Below are positions 16,715-24,406 of a DNA stretch of 64,000 bases, one piece after another (positions within the stretch are counted from its first letter, which is position 1; the number at the start of each line of letters is the position of its first letter). Location: positions 239,835 through 303,834 of the forward strand of contig NZ_MCZZ01000111.1 of NCBI RefSeq assembly GCF_002875705.1. The letters run 5' to 3'. The position numbers and the translations under genes are program-made. Under the pieces are notes generated by a model, which searched no databases, was not told the origin of the DNA, and saw only the letters and a list, made by a program, of their open reading frames with translations. The DNA is from Vibrio sp. 10N.261.45.E2. GTDB lineage: Bacteria > Pseudomonadota > Gammaproteobacteria > Enterobacterales > Vibrionaceae.

Positions 16715-17899
16715 TTGTTAAATATCACAGATAAAAGTGTAGAAGATGCGATTCCTGCATATCTTCGCTTAGGTTTTAGACCTTTCTTCTTTTTAGGCAG
16801 TCTCTATGCCGTGATCGCGATTGTGGCTTGGGTCATCATGTTCCAAAACGGTCAGCCAGAAATGCTAAAAGTGCCGGCGCTTTGGTGGCACGTGCATGAG
16901 ATGTTATTTGGTTTCTCAATGGCGATTGTGGTCGGCTTTGTGTTAACGGCGGTACAAACGTGGACGGGAGTCAACGGAACCAAGCACTATCGGTTGGCAG
17001 CTCTTGTTGGCTTATGGTTGGCACCTCGTATTCTGTTTTGGACCCCAGCTCCGTTATGGCTGATCTCATCGATTGAGGCGCTGTTCTTAATCTTTGCCGC
17101 TTACGAAATTGGTTTCCGAGTCGTGAAGTCGAAAGGCTGGAAGAACCTGTTCTTTGTCCCATTGTTTATACTGGCTATCGTGGCCAACTTCGCGAGTTAC
17201 GCAACGATTAAAGGAATGCCTCCATTCCCATCGTCTGCAGTTTGGCAGGCCATGTTGTGGTGGTTTACCTTGTTGCTGTCAGTAATGGGTGGACGAGTGA
17301 TTCCGTTCTTCACTGCTCGTCGCTTTGATTTTGAGAAAGCACAACCCTTGGTTTGGTTGGAATGGCTAGCAAATCTACCTTTGGTTGGCTTATTTGTATT
17401 GAGCTTCTTCCCATTGACCTTTGCTCAAGTCGGTAATGAGCTGATGGTGTTTGCTGGTGTGGCTCAGTTGGTACGCTTTATCCGCTGGAAACCTTGGACA
17501 ACGTTATCTGAACCCTTGGTGTGGTCATTGCATGCGGCTTACCTATGTATCCCTCTAAGCTTGCTACTACGAGGGTTATTAGACAACCCGTTCGCGAGCC
17601 ACAACATGCTGCACTTGTTTGCGATTGGTGGTTTGAGTGGATTAATTCTCGCGATGATTACCCGTGTGACTATGGGGCATACCGGCCGTGCTATCTATAA
17701 AGGGCCAAGTATGGCTTTAGCGTTCTCGGCTATTTTTATCGCGGCGCTCGTTCGTAGCTTAGGTGTGACTTTCTTCCCTGCGTATTTATTTGAGATGGTC
17801 AACATCAGTGCGGGTTTATGGACGTTAGCATTCGGGCTATTTATCTGGAAGTTCGGCATGATGCTGTTAACGCCAAGAGTGGATGGTCATCCGGGCTAA
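16715..17899 (+). CDS. nnrS: NnrS-family haem/copper membrane protein
   Basis: A 394-residue polytopic inner-membrane protein with about 12 hydrophobic segments. Family markers are LRLGFRPFFFLGSLYAV near the N-terminus, WWHVHEMLFGFSMAIVVGF with conserved histidines, and HLFAIGGLSGLILAMITRVTMGHTGR with further conserved histidines. NnrS proteins protect against nitrosative stress in Vibrio cholerae. The start is TTG at 16715 with GAGGA 6 bases upstream. Upstream DNA carries a sigma-54 promoter and two NorR-like sites, and a clear terminator follows. No norR gene lies in this window. Confidence 0.92.
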   Translation: MLNITDKSVEDAIPAYLRLGFRPFFFLGSLYAVIAIVAWVIMFQNGQPEMLKVPALWWHVHEMLFGFSMAIVVGFVLTAVQTWTGVNGTKHYRLAALVGLWLAPRILFWTPAPLWLISSIEALFLIFAAYEIGFRVVKSKGWKNLFFVPLFILAIVANFASYATIKGMPPFPSSAVWQAMLWWFTLLLSVMGGRVIPFFTARRFDFEKAQPLVWLEWLANLPLVGLFVLSFFPLTFAQVGNELMVFAGVAQLVRFIRWKPWTTLSEPLVWSLHAAYLCIPLSLLLRGLLDNPFASHNMLHLFAIGGLSGLILAMITRVTMGHTGRAIYKGPSMALAFSAIFIAALVRSLGVTFFPAYLFEMVNISAGLWTLAFGLFIWKFGMMLLTPRVDGHPG

Positions 17900-17926
17900 G
17901 CCAATTGGTTATCGACTAATACTGGA

Positions 17927-17952
17927 AGGGAAGCTCTGAGCTTCCCTTTTTT
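17927..17952 (+). terminator. Terminator of nnrS
   Basis: AGGGAAGCT (17927-17935) pairs perfectly with AGCTTCCCT (17939-17947) around a 3-base loop, followed by a T-run. Confidence 0.9.
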
Positions 17953-17994
17953 GATCGTGTTGAAAAATACAGTTCTCAATTAATCATTCATTCA

Positions 17995-19002
17995 TTAAGT
18001 ATTTGCAGCAAGATATTGGCGTACCCGTGTTATGAACTCTTCTTTGGCGTGAGGCGAGATGAAACTGGCTTCGATGGCATTAACACTGAATTGTGCTAAT
18101 TCGTTTTTCGTCAGTGGATGAGCATTAGCGACGGCGAGGAAGTTATCATTCATATAACCGCCGAAGTAAGCCGGATCATCGGAATTGATGGTGACGCACA
18201 GCCCTTTTCTCAGCAACTCGACGATGTTGTGTTTTTGCATGGTCTCAAAGACCTTGAGCTTGGTATTCGATAGCGGGCAGACCGTCAGTGGGGTACGTTT
18301 AACTATTAGCTGTTCCATTAGTTCTTCATCTTCAACACAGCGGACACCATGATCAATTCGGGTAATGCCTAACAAACTCAAGGCGTCGATAATATTTTGT
18401 GCAGGGCCTTCTTCTCCTGCGTGAGCTACGGTCAGGAACCCTTGGTTGATCGCTTCTTGGAACACATGTTTAAACTTCTCTGGCGGATTGCCCTGTTCTG
18501 ATGAATCGAGCCCAACGGCAATGATTTTATCTTTATAGGGAAGAGCTTGTTTGAGTGTTTCGAAAGCACTGTCTTCATCAAGGTGACGTAGAAAGCACAT
18601 GATCAGTTGGCTGCTGATACCAAGTTCTTGCTCCGCTTGATTCAAAGCTCGAGTAATCCCACCAATGATTGTCTCAAAGGCAATACCACGTTCAGTGTGG
18701 GTTTGAGGATCGAAGAATATCTCAGTGTGAACCACATTATCTTGTCGGCACTTCAATAGATACGCCCAAGTCAGGTCGTAAAAATCCTGCTCATGGATCA
18801 GCACGTTTGCGCCTTGATAATAGATGTCGAGAAAGGACTGAAGATTGTGGAACTGGTAGGCATCTCGAACTTGGTCAGGGGTCTCAAAGGGAATCGAGAT
18901 GTTGTTGCGCTTGGCGAGTTGGAACATTAACTCTGGTTCTAACGTACCTTCTATGTGTAAGTGCAGTTCAACCTTAGGTAAATTTTTGATGAAGCTATCC
19001 AT
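17995..19002 (-). CDS. add: Adenosine/adenine deaminase family protein
   Basis: A 335-residue metal-dependent amidohydrolase. The zinc ligands HLHIEG (about residues 14-19), the histidine and glutamate of VAHAGEEGP (about residue 197), and the DD of INSDDPAYFGG (about residue 277) are all present. The sequence style EGTLEPELMFQLAKRN resembles the adenine deaminase branch (fungal Aah1, Pseudomonas PA0148) more than classical adenosine deaminase, so adenine to hypoxanthine is the more likely reaction. That sub-call is inference. The start ATG has AAGGAG upstream. A pair of palindromes in the upstream gap may be its operators. Confidence 0.88.
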   Translation of the reverse strand: MDSFIKNLPKVELHLHIEGTLEPELMFQLAKRNNISIPFETPDQVRDAYQFHNLQSFLDIYYQGANVLIHEQDFYDLTWAYLLKCRQDNVVHTEIFFDPQTHTERGIAFETIIGGITRALNQAEQELGISSQLIMCFLRHLDEDSAFETLKQALPYKDKIIAVGLDSSEQGNPPEKFKHVFQEAINQGFLTVAHAGEEGPAQNIIDALSLLGITRIDHGVRCVEDEELMEQLIVKRTPLTVCPLSNTKLKVFETMQKHNIVELLRKGLCVTINSDDPAYFGGYMNDNFLAVANAHPLTKNELAQFSVNAIEASFISPHAKEEFITRVRQYLAANT

Positions 19003-19181
19003 AGCAACTCCTTAGCTATTCTAATTATGGGCGGAGTAGGTGAGGAAATAGAATCTGTAACCCGAGATTGCAGGTTACCTCTTTCATTTATCTCTGTTTG
19101 AGCTTAGTTCATTTCATTGCTGTTGATAAAAAAGAGCATTAGTTGATGACGAATCGAGAGTGAAGAACGAATTGAAATCAA

Positions 19182-19232
19182 GCGCAAACGATTTGCAGCA
19201 TTGGAGTGTGATCCGCTGCAAATATTTGCAGC
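19182..19232. promoter_or_regulatory. Paired palindromes in the add / DUF3622 divergent region
   Basis: GCAAACGATTTGC (19184-19196) and the perfect 18-base palindrome GCTGCAAATATTTGCAGC (19215-19232) have centres about 33 bases apart, three helical turns. Both share GCAAA/TTTGC arms, as in PurR-type boxes, but neither has the exact PurR centre spacing with a CG core. They lie about 180-230 bases upstream of add and 120-170 bases upstream of the DUF3622 gene. Confidence 0.55.
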
Positions 19233-19355
19233 AATATTCATTGATTTGTGCTCTAATACCGCGCTTACCAAGGGATGGTGTTAAAAGATGCTCACTTAGA
19301 TGGAGTTATCAAAGTTGACCGATCCCTTAATGATCTCCCTTAGGAAAAATAGAAC

Positions 19356-19673
19356 ATGTCTAAGAACAAAAAATTTGATATCCGCCTTACAGAAAAACGC
19401 AACGGTTGGTGTGCAGAGATTACTCGTCAAGTAACGTCTCGCAGCACGACAGTATCTAAGCGTGAATCTGGTTTCGAAACTGAAGCTCTAGCACAAGAGT
19501 GGGCAGAGAAAGAGCTAGCATCTTTCATCGCTAACCAAGCTGAACGTAACGAGCGTAAATCAGAGCAGCGTAAAGAGCGTGACGAACTACGTCACACTAA
19601 AGAGCTTAAAGCTGAGCAAGCACGTGAAGCACGCGCTAAAGCTCGTGCAGAAGAGCAAGAAGACGCTGAGTAA
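19356..19673 (+). CDS. DUF3622 family small protein
   Basis: A 105-residue, highly charged soluble protein. The first half (about 5-60) is the DUF3622 domain, including RNGWCAEITRQV and a conserved ETEALAQEWAEKEL helix. The second half is a long K/R/E-rich helix, likely a coiled coil or nucleic-acid-contacting tail. The function is unknown; the family is mostly found in Vibrio and relatives. It is a single-gene unit with its own long hairpin terminator. The 5' region can form AAGGGAT/ATCCCTT pairing (19270-19276 with 19322-19328). The ribosome site TTAGG is moderate. Confidence 0.85.
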   Translation: MSKNKKFDIRLTEKRNGWCAEITRQVTSRSTTVSKRESGFETEALAQEWAEKELASFIANQAERNERKSEQRKERDELRHTKELKAEQAREARAKARAEEQEDAE

Positions 19674-19725
19674 TTCAGTGCATGATTAAGTTATGAGTCC
19701 TTTAGTTGTAAGATAAGGGATTTGT

Positions 19726-19785
19726 AAAAAAAAGCCCCGATATCGCTTTTCTCTTTTTAGTGAAAAGTATATTGGGGCTTTTTAG
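19726..19785 (+). terminator. Long hairpin terminator after the DUF3622 gene
   Basis: AAAAGCCCC pairs with GGGGCTTTT at the base, and CTTTTC with GAAAAG further up, giving a bulged stem of about 20 bp followed by a T-run. It may also terminate the convergent gene ending at 19876. Confidence 0.88.
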
Positions 19786-19875
19786 TTTGTGGAGTTCTGT
19801 TTTATTGTGTTTAAGAGCGACCGTTTTGGCTGTTAGCTTCTAACGTTGAGCTCTTAAACTATAAGCATTACCTGA

Positions 19876-20922
19876 TCAGTTGTTCAGCGCAGTTAGCCAA
19901 TCGTCTTCCGCTACTTCTTCAATGTAGCTTTCTACTGATTGTCCTACTTCTTCATCATCTTGCTTAAAGTAAGCAATGTGGAACACAGCATCACCTTCGT
20001 TTACCAAAGGTAGAGTTTGCTGACCAATCACGATACCGCCTTTGGTTGTGATCACTTGGCCTTCTTGGTGACCCAATGGAGAGCTGATGTAAGCAAGGGT
20101 TTGTCCTGCTTCAACTTGTTCGCCCAGCCTTACCATGTTGCGCAAAATACCGTCTGATTCGGCGCGGATCCAGCTGGTGGATTTGCTCAATACTGGCTCT
20201 GGCAACTTTTTACGGTTAGGGCGCAGCATGCCAATTTCTTTCATCACTTGATGCACGCCAAGGTAACCCGCACGAATCGCTAGGTGATCAAAACGCAGCG
20301 CTTCACCACCTTCGTAAGTTAATACTGGAATACCAAGTTTTTCTGCTTCGCTACGCAGTGAACCGTCACGCAGTGGTGAGTCAATGATCACTGGTGTTGC
20401 GAACGCTTTTGCGATGCGCAGTGTTTCTGGGTTTGATAGGTTCGCACGAATCTGTGGCAGATTGGTGCGGTGAATCGCGCCCGTGTGTAGGTCTAAGATG
20501 TAATCACAGTGTTTCGCTACGTTCTCGAAGAAGGTGTGAGCGATACGTGACGTTAGCGAACCTTTCTCACTGCCAGGGAAGCAACGGTTTAGATCGCGAC
20601 GGTCTGGCAGGTAACGAGACTTATGGATAAAGCCAAACACGTTAACGATAGGCACAACAATCAGTGTCCCTTTCAGTTTCTTTGGATCAATCGCATTCGT
20701 TAGTTGTCGTGCAATCTCAACACCGTTTAGCTCATCGCCGTGGATCGCCGCATTAACCATCAGTGTTGGGCCTGCTTGGCGACCGTGAATAATTTCAATT
20801 GGGATCGAAAGTGGAGAGTGTGTGTAAAGCTGAGCAGCTTGCAGTTCAATCTCCATTCGTTGTCCTGGCTGAACAGTATAACCAAGTAATTCGAATGGTT
20901 GATTAGGTTTTAGTCTTGCCAT
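19876..20922 (-). CDS. Succinylglutamate desuccinylase/aspartoacylase family protein
   Basis: A 348-residue member of the AstE/AspA zinc-dependent deacylase family (M14-like fold). Zinc-site motifs are HGDELNGVE (about residues 60-68) and LDLHTGA (about 145-151). A C-terminal beta-barrel (about 255-320) contains a biotinyl/lipoyl-like GIVIGQQTLPLVNEGDAVFHI region. The substrate is unknown; it is not inside an arginine-succinyltransferase operon, so AstE proper is unlikely. The C-terminal tail is acidic. It is transcribed convergently with DUF3622 and divergently from the DUF3332 gene. Confidence 0.85.
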   Translation of the reverse strand: MARLKPNQPFELLGYTVQPGQRMEIELQAAQLYTHSPLSIPIEIIHGRQAGPTLMVNAAIHGDELNGVEIARQLTNAIDPKKLKGTLIVVPIVNVFGFIHKSRYLPDRRDLNRCFPGSEKGSLTSRIAHTFFENVAKHCDYILDLHTGAIHRTNLPQIRANLSNPETLRIAKAFATPVIIDSPLRDGSLRSEAEKLGIPVLTYEGGEALRFDHLAIRAGYLGVHQVMKEIGMLRPNRKKLPEPVLSKSTSWIRAESDGILRNMVRLGEQVEAGQTLAYISSPLGHQEGQVITTKGGIVIGQQTLPLVNEGDAVFHIAYFKQDDEEVGQSVESYIEEVAEDDWLTALNN

Positions 20923-21194
20923 TTAGGTTGTTCTCAACATGATGATAATTCGTTAACACGGAATGTAGCAATCGTTGATTTTTAGTACGAATCAATCGCT
21001 TTACGGTGACGACAAAACTTTTTTGTTGAGAGGTGTGGGGAATGGGTTTCAATTGATAATAGCCGGTTTGGAACTCGCTAGAACTTTGCAATATTTCTGA
21101 CAATTTATTGATTTAACTCTGATAATTGTGGTTTTTGTACTTGCTATTATCCATCGCCATTTTCTGGCGGCCAAATTTAAATATCGAGATAAAA

Positions 21195-21734
21195 ATGAAA
21201 AAAACAATTTCAAAAGTTGTAGCACTTGCAGTGGTATCTGTTGCTTTATTTGGCTGTGTTGGTAGCAACGCAGTAACGGGTTACCTAATGAAGTTTAACC
21301 TTAAAGCCGTTGATAACCGTTACGCTCGTGGCGGCTTAAACTTACTGTTAGCTCCAGCTTACGGCTTAACGGTTGCTGCCGATTACTTGGTATTCAACTC
21401 GTTAGAGTTTTGGACGGGTAGCAACCCACTAACAGGTGCACCGCATATCTTTGATACTAAAGTTGATACCTACCTTGATATCAACCACCAACTTGATCCG
21501 TCACTGACTGAAGCGCCTGTAGGACCAATCACAAGTGCAGATATGATCGAGAAAGGTCAAATGCAACAAATTGATGAAAACACTATCCAAATGGACATTA
21601 CTTACCAATCTGGTGAGCGCGCAACATTAATCGGTGTTCGTGATGGCGAGATGGTGACGTACTTCATCGATGGCGAAGTGGTAGCACAAACGTCAATTGA
21701 TGAGCTAGAGAGCTACGCGGCTTCACGCGCTTAA
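21195..21734 (+). CDS. DUF3332 family putative lipoprotein
   Basis: A 179-residue protein starting MKKTISKVVALAVVSVALFG and then C21, a lipobox-like signal peptide (LFGC), so probable export and lipid attachment. The rest matches the DUF3332 family of Vibrio: YLMKFNLKAVDNRYARGG followed by a hydrophobic stretch (about 50-70) and a small beta-rich C-terminal part. The function is unknown. A longer in-frame opening from 21126 exists, but the signal peptide fixes the start at 21195. The ribosome site is weak (GAG). It stands alone and shares a bidirectional terminator with pepD. Confidence 0.85.
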   Translation: MKKTISKVVALAVVSVALFGCVGSNAVTGYLMKFNLKAVDNRYARGGLNLLLAPAYGLTVAADYLVFNSLEFWTGSNPLTGAPHIFDTKVDTYLDINHQLDPSLTEAPVGPITSADMIEKGQMQQIDENTIQMDITYQSGERATLIGVRDGEMVTYFIDGEVVAQTSIDELESYAASRA

Positions 21735-21776
21735 TTGCTTCTTTCGTCACAAATAGTCGATTACAAAGATTAGATA

Positions 21777-21810
21777 CAAAAACAGGTACTCATTGAGTAC
21801 CTGTTTTATT
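21777..21810. terminator. Bidirectional terminator between the DUF3332 gene and pepD
   Basis: AAACAGGTACTC pairs with GAGTACCTGTTT around a 3-base loop. T and A runs flank the stem on both sides, and it lies between convergent genes. Confidence 0.92.
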
Positions 21811-21870
21811 TTGTGCCGATGGATAGTGTTTACCGCGAAACCCTATCTATCGAAAACATAATAGTTTGAA

Positions 21871-23343
21871 TTATGCTTTTTCTGGGATTGCTTCAAGCAG
21901 TGCAACCATTTGGTTCCAGAATAGCTCAACGGTGTCGATCTTCACTTTCTCATCTGGAGAGTGAGGGAACTTGATCGTTGGGCCGAAAGAAACCATATCC
22001 ATGTTCGGGTAAGGTTCTTTGAATAGACCACACTCAAGACCAGCATGGATAACCATGATGTTTGGCTTGTGACCGTAGATACCTTCGTACATGTCGCGGA
22101 AGATGTGCATGATTTCTGAATCAGCGTCTGGCTTCCAACCTGGGTAAGCGCCAGAGAATTCGATGTTCGCGCCTGCTAGCTCAGCGACAGAATGAAGCAT
22201 GCTTTCAACTTGGCTACGGCCAGAGTCGATAAGAGAACGGATCAGGCAAAGTACTGTGATTGAGTTCTCTTCTGTCGTGATAACACCCACGTTTAGAGAC
22301 GTTTCAACAACACCTTCAATCTCGTCACTCATACGAATCACGCCGTTTGGACATGCGTTAAGTGCTGCAATAAAGCGAGCTTGGTCTGCTGATGCAAGTG
22401 CGCCCATTTCTACAGAAGCTTCTTCGTTGAAAGTCACGATGCTGTCTTCTACTTTTCCTAGCTCTGTTGAAAGAAGCTCTGTGTAATAGTTGTACAGTGA
22501 AGCCAGTTTTTCTTGGTTTGCAGCAGGAACAGCAACCGTCACGAAACCTTCACGAGGGATTGCGTTACGAAGGCTACCACCTTTGAATTCGACGATGCGT
22601 AGGTCTAGCTCTTTAGCGTGACCCGCTAGGAAGCGAGCAAGCAGTTTGTTTGCGTTTGCACGACCTGTGTGGATGTCGCAACCAGAGTGACCGCCTTTTA
22701 GGCCTTTTAGCGTTAGCTTACGTGTTACGAAGTCAGCTGGAATCGCGTTACGTGCAATTTCAAATGTCATTGCACCGTCGATACCGCCAGCACAACCCAT
22801 GTACACTTCGCCTTCTTGCTCTGAATCGGTGTTAAGAAGAATGTCACCTTCTAACCAACCCGCTTCAAGACCAAAAGCACCAGTCATGCCTGCTTCTTCA
22901 TCTACTGTTAGTAGAACTTCGATAGGGCCGTGCTTGATTTCGTTTGAAGCAAGAACTGCCAAACAAGAAGCCATGCCCATGCCGTTATCAGCGCCAAGCG
23001 TTGTGCCTTTTGCTGTAACCCATTCACCATCGATGTATGGTTGAATTGGATCTTTAGTGAAGTCATGAACGGTGTCTTCGTTCTTTTGTGGAACCATATC
23101 GATGTGAGCTTGTAGCACCACACCTTTTTTGTTTTCCATACCCGGTGTTGCTGGCTTCTTGATGAATACGTTGCCCGTAGGGTCGCGACGTACATCTAGG
23201 CCTTGCTCTGTTGCCCAAGCAATAATGTATTGAGCAAGCTCTTCTTCATGCTTAGAAGGGTGTGGGATTGAGCAAATCTTATCGAAGAACTGCCAAATAG
23301 GGGCAGGGGATAATTTACTGATCTCAGAATGGAATTCAGACAC
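21871..23343 (-). CDS. pepD: Aminoacyl-histidine dipeptidase (peptidase D)
   Basis: A 490-residue cytoplasmic M20-family metallopeptidase that cleaves Xaa-His dipeptides such as carnosine. Zinc-site motifs: QAHIDMVPQ (about residue 80), LGADNGMGMA (about 118), DEEAGMTGA (about 148) and HAGLECGLF near residue 435. The lid/dimerisation domain lies between about 205 and 390. Length and order match E. coli PepD (485). pepD, gpt, frsA, crl, proB and proA keep the enterobacterial gene order, with the purine permease inserted here. ATG start preceded by AAAGGAG. Confidence 0.96.
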   Translation of the reverse strand: MSEFHSEISKLSPAPIWQFFDKICSIPHPSKHEEELAQYIIAWATEQGLDVRRDPTGNVFIKKPATPGMENKKGVVLQAHIDMVPQKNEDTVHDFTKDPIQPYIDGEWVTAKGTTLGADNGMGMASCLAVLASNEIKHGPIEVLLTVDEEAGMTGAFGLEAGWLEGDILLNTDSEQEGEVYMGCAGGIDGAMTFEIARNAIPADFVTRKLTLKGLKGGHSGCDIHTGRANANKLLARFLAGHAKELDLRIVEFKGGSLRNAIPREGFVTVAVPAANQEKLASLYNYYTELLSTELGKVEDSIVTFNEEASVEMGALASADQARFIAALNACPNGVIRMSDEIEGVVETSLNVGVITTEENSITVLCLIRSLIDSGRSQVESMLHSVAELAGANIEFSGAYPGWKPDADSEIMHIFRDMYEGIYGHKPNIMVIHAGLECGLFKEPYPNMDMVSFGPTIKFPHSPDEKVKIDTVELFWNQMVALLEAIPEKA

Positions 23344-23558
23344 GGATGACTCCTTTTTTATTTAATAACCATATATTTAGGTTTTGTATTGGTAGAAATC
23401 TAGAACAAAAATCTAAAATATGGGTCTGTTTTGATGGCAACAGCATACCACTTGAGCGTTTTGACGAGTAGCGGTTCTAAACCTCAAATACCTCAAATTT
23501 TGAAAGCGATCTTGTCTACCTGATCATAGTTAAGCGCCTTGATGCTTATAAATGACGC

Positions 23559-23574
23559 AAGCAAACGTTTGTTT
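23559..23574. promoter_or_regulatory. PurR-like box in the pepD / mini-ORF region
   Basis: AAGCAAACGTTTGTTT fits the E. coli PurR consensus ANGCAANCGNTTNCNT with one mismatch. It lies about 100 bases upstream of the predicted promoter at 23659 and 215 bases upstream of pepD, so which gene it controls is not clear. Confidence 0.45.
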
Positions 23575-23658
23575 AAATCTGTTTTGTAATTTAATTACAG
23601 AAATAAGTTTGCAAAATAACCGCAAATAACCAAAAGTGTGACCTATAGCAAAAAATAC

Positions 23659-23686
23659 TTGTAATCTTTTTTCTTTAAGGTATATT
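23659..23686 (+). promoter_or_regulatory. Predicted sigma-70 promoter of the mini-ORF unit
   Basis: TTGTAA (23659-23664) and TATATT (23681-23686) are separated by 16 bases. The expected start of transcription is near 23693, giving a transcript of about 300 bases to the terminator at 24000. Confidence 0.55.
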
Positions 23687-23799
23687 AATAACCAACTTCT
23701 GAGATGAAGAGTAAATGCTCAAAGGATGAGTCCGTTTTATCGCCTCCAAGGAACCGAGAAATCAAATTCGTTTTTTATTGATTTATTAAGGTGATAGTT

Positions 23800-23886
23800 A
23801 TGAAAGGTTTACCATCTGCAATGTTCTGGATTAACAGCTCTGTTTACACTAGCAACTTTGCATACCCTACAAGCTTTGGTTACTAA
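23800..23886 (+). CDS. Small ORF encoding a 28-residue peptide
   Basis: ATG to TAA, 28 codons, beginning MKGLPSAMFW and ending YPTSFGY, rich in serine, tyrosine and phenylalanine. The ribosome site AAGGTGA (23788-23794) is nearly perfect and sits 5 bases before the ATG. It is framed by a predicted promoter (23659) and a strong terminator (23971-24000), so it looks like a complete mini-gene or leader-peptide unit. The purine permease begins 520 bases downstream, past the terminator. I do not recognise the peptide. It could be a leader peptide, a small protein, or the coding part of a dual-function RNA. Confidence 0.55.
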   Translation: MKGLPSAMFWINSSVYTSNFAYPTSFGY

Positions 23887-23970
23887 TACCGTAAGCATGT
23901 AACTCGAACAGTTTTGTTCACCCCTATATATTGGAATTCTTTTACAACCCTTTTGGTTGACAGATTCTAC

Positions 23971-24000
23971 CGCCACTCAGTTTTGAGTGGCGTTTTTTTT
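23971..24000 (+). terminator. Strong terminator after the 28-residue ORF
   Basis: CGCCACTCA (23971-23979) pairs perfectly with TGAGTGGCG (23984-23992) around a 4-base loop, followed by eight T. Confidence 0.95.
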
Positions 24001-24160
24001 GCCTGCTACTTTTCCAAACCGTTTTAGCTTGTCACTTTCCCCGCTGTTCTGCATGGTTGTTTTTTAAACGCCGAAATATCAATTTGCGCCTTATTACTGA
24101 TCCTGTTGAAAAATACATAACTATTGTGGGTTTGAATTCAGAATTTAATGGCTAGATTAT

Positions 24161-24254
24161 CTACCAAAATAACCGGTGGTAGAAAAAACAACCAATTAAT
24201 TCCATTGGATGTTTTGCCATTAAATGTTTGTTTTTAATTACTATTTTCTACCAA
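24161..24254 (+). other. Mutually exclusive stems upstream of the purine permease
   Basis: TCTACCA (24161-24167), TGGTAGAAAA (24178-24187) and TTTTCTACCA (24245-24254) can form either a short hairpin (first with second) or a longer 10-bp stem (second with third) that encloses another weak hairpin, CCAATTAA-TTCCATTGG. This could be an RNA switch or a set of DNA operator repeats. The rest of 24001-24406 is AT-rich with no gene. Confidence 0.4.
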
Positions 24255-24369
24255 ACCTTTCATTTTTAATCGCTTTGTTTCATACGGCATTCTGATAAAT
24301 ATCGATTAGAGCCTTAATTCTATCTGGAATTTGTTATTTGATAACTTTATAATCCACAGCCAATCGATT

Positions 24370-24385
24370 ACGCAACCGTTTACTT
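24370..24385. promoter_or_regulatory. PurR box directly upstream of the purine permease
   Basis: ACGCAACCGTTTACTT fits every fixed position of the E. coli PurR consensus ANGCAANCGNTTNCNT. It lies 21 bases before the permease start codon, a plausible repression site. Confidence 0.6.
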
Positions 24386-24406
24386 TTACCCTTATAGGAT
24401 TCGATA

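Noticed and set aside
23695..23760. Hammerhead-like GATGAGTCC...GAAATC string in the leader of the mini-ORF
   Set aside because: The core lacks the CUGAUGA and GAAA elements in the right order and the three flanking stems.
24001..24406. Purine riboswitch before the purine permease
   Set aside because: The conserved TATA...GTCTAC loop elements of the purine aptamer were not found.
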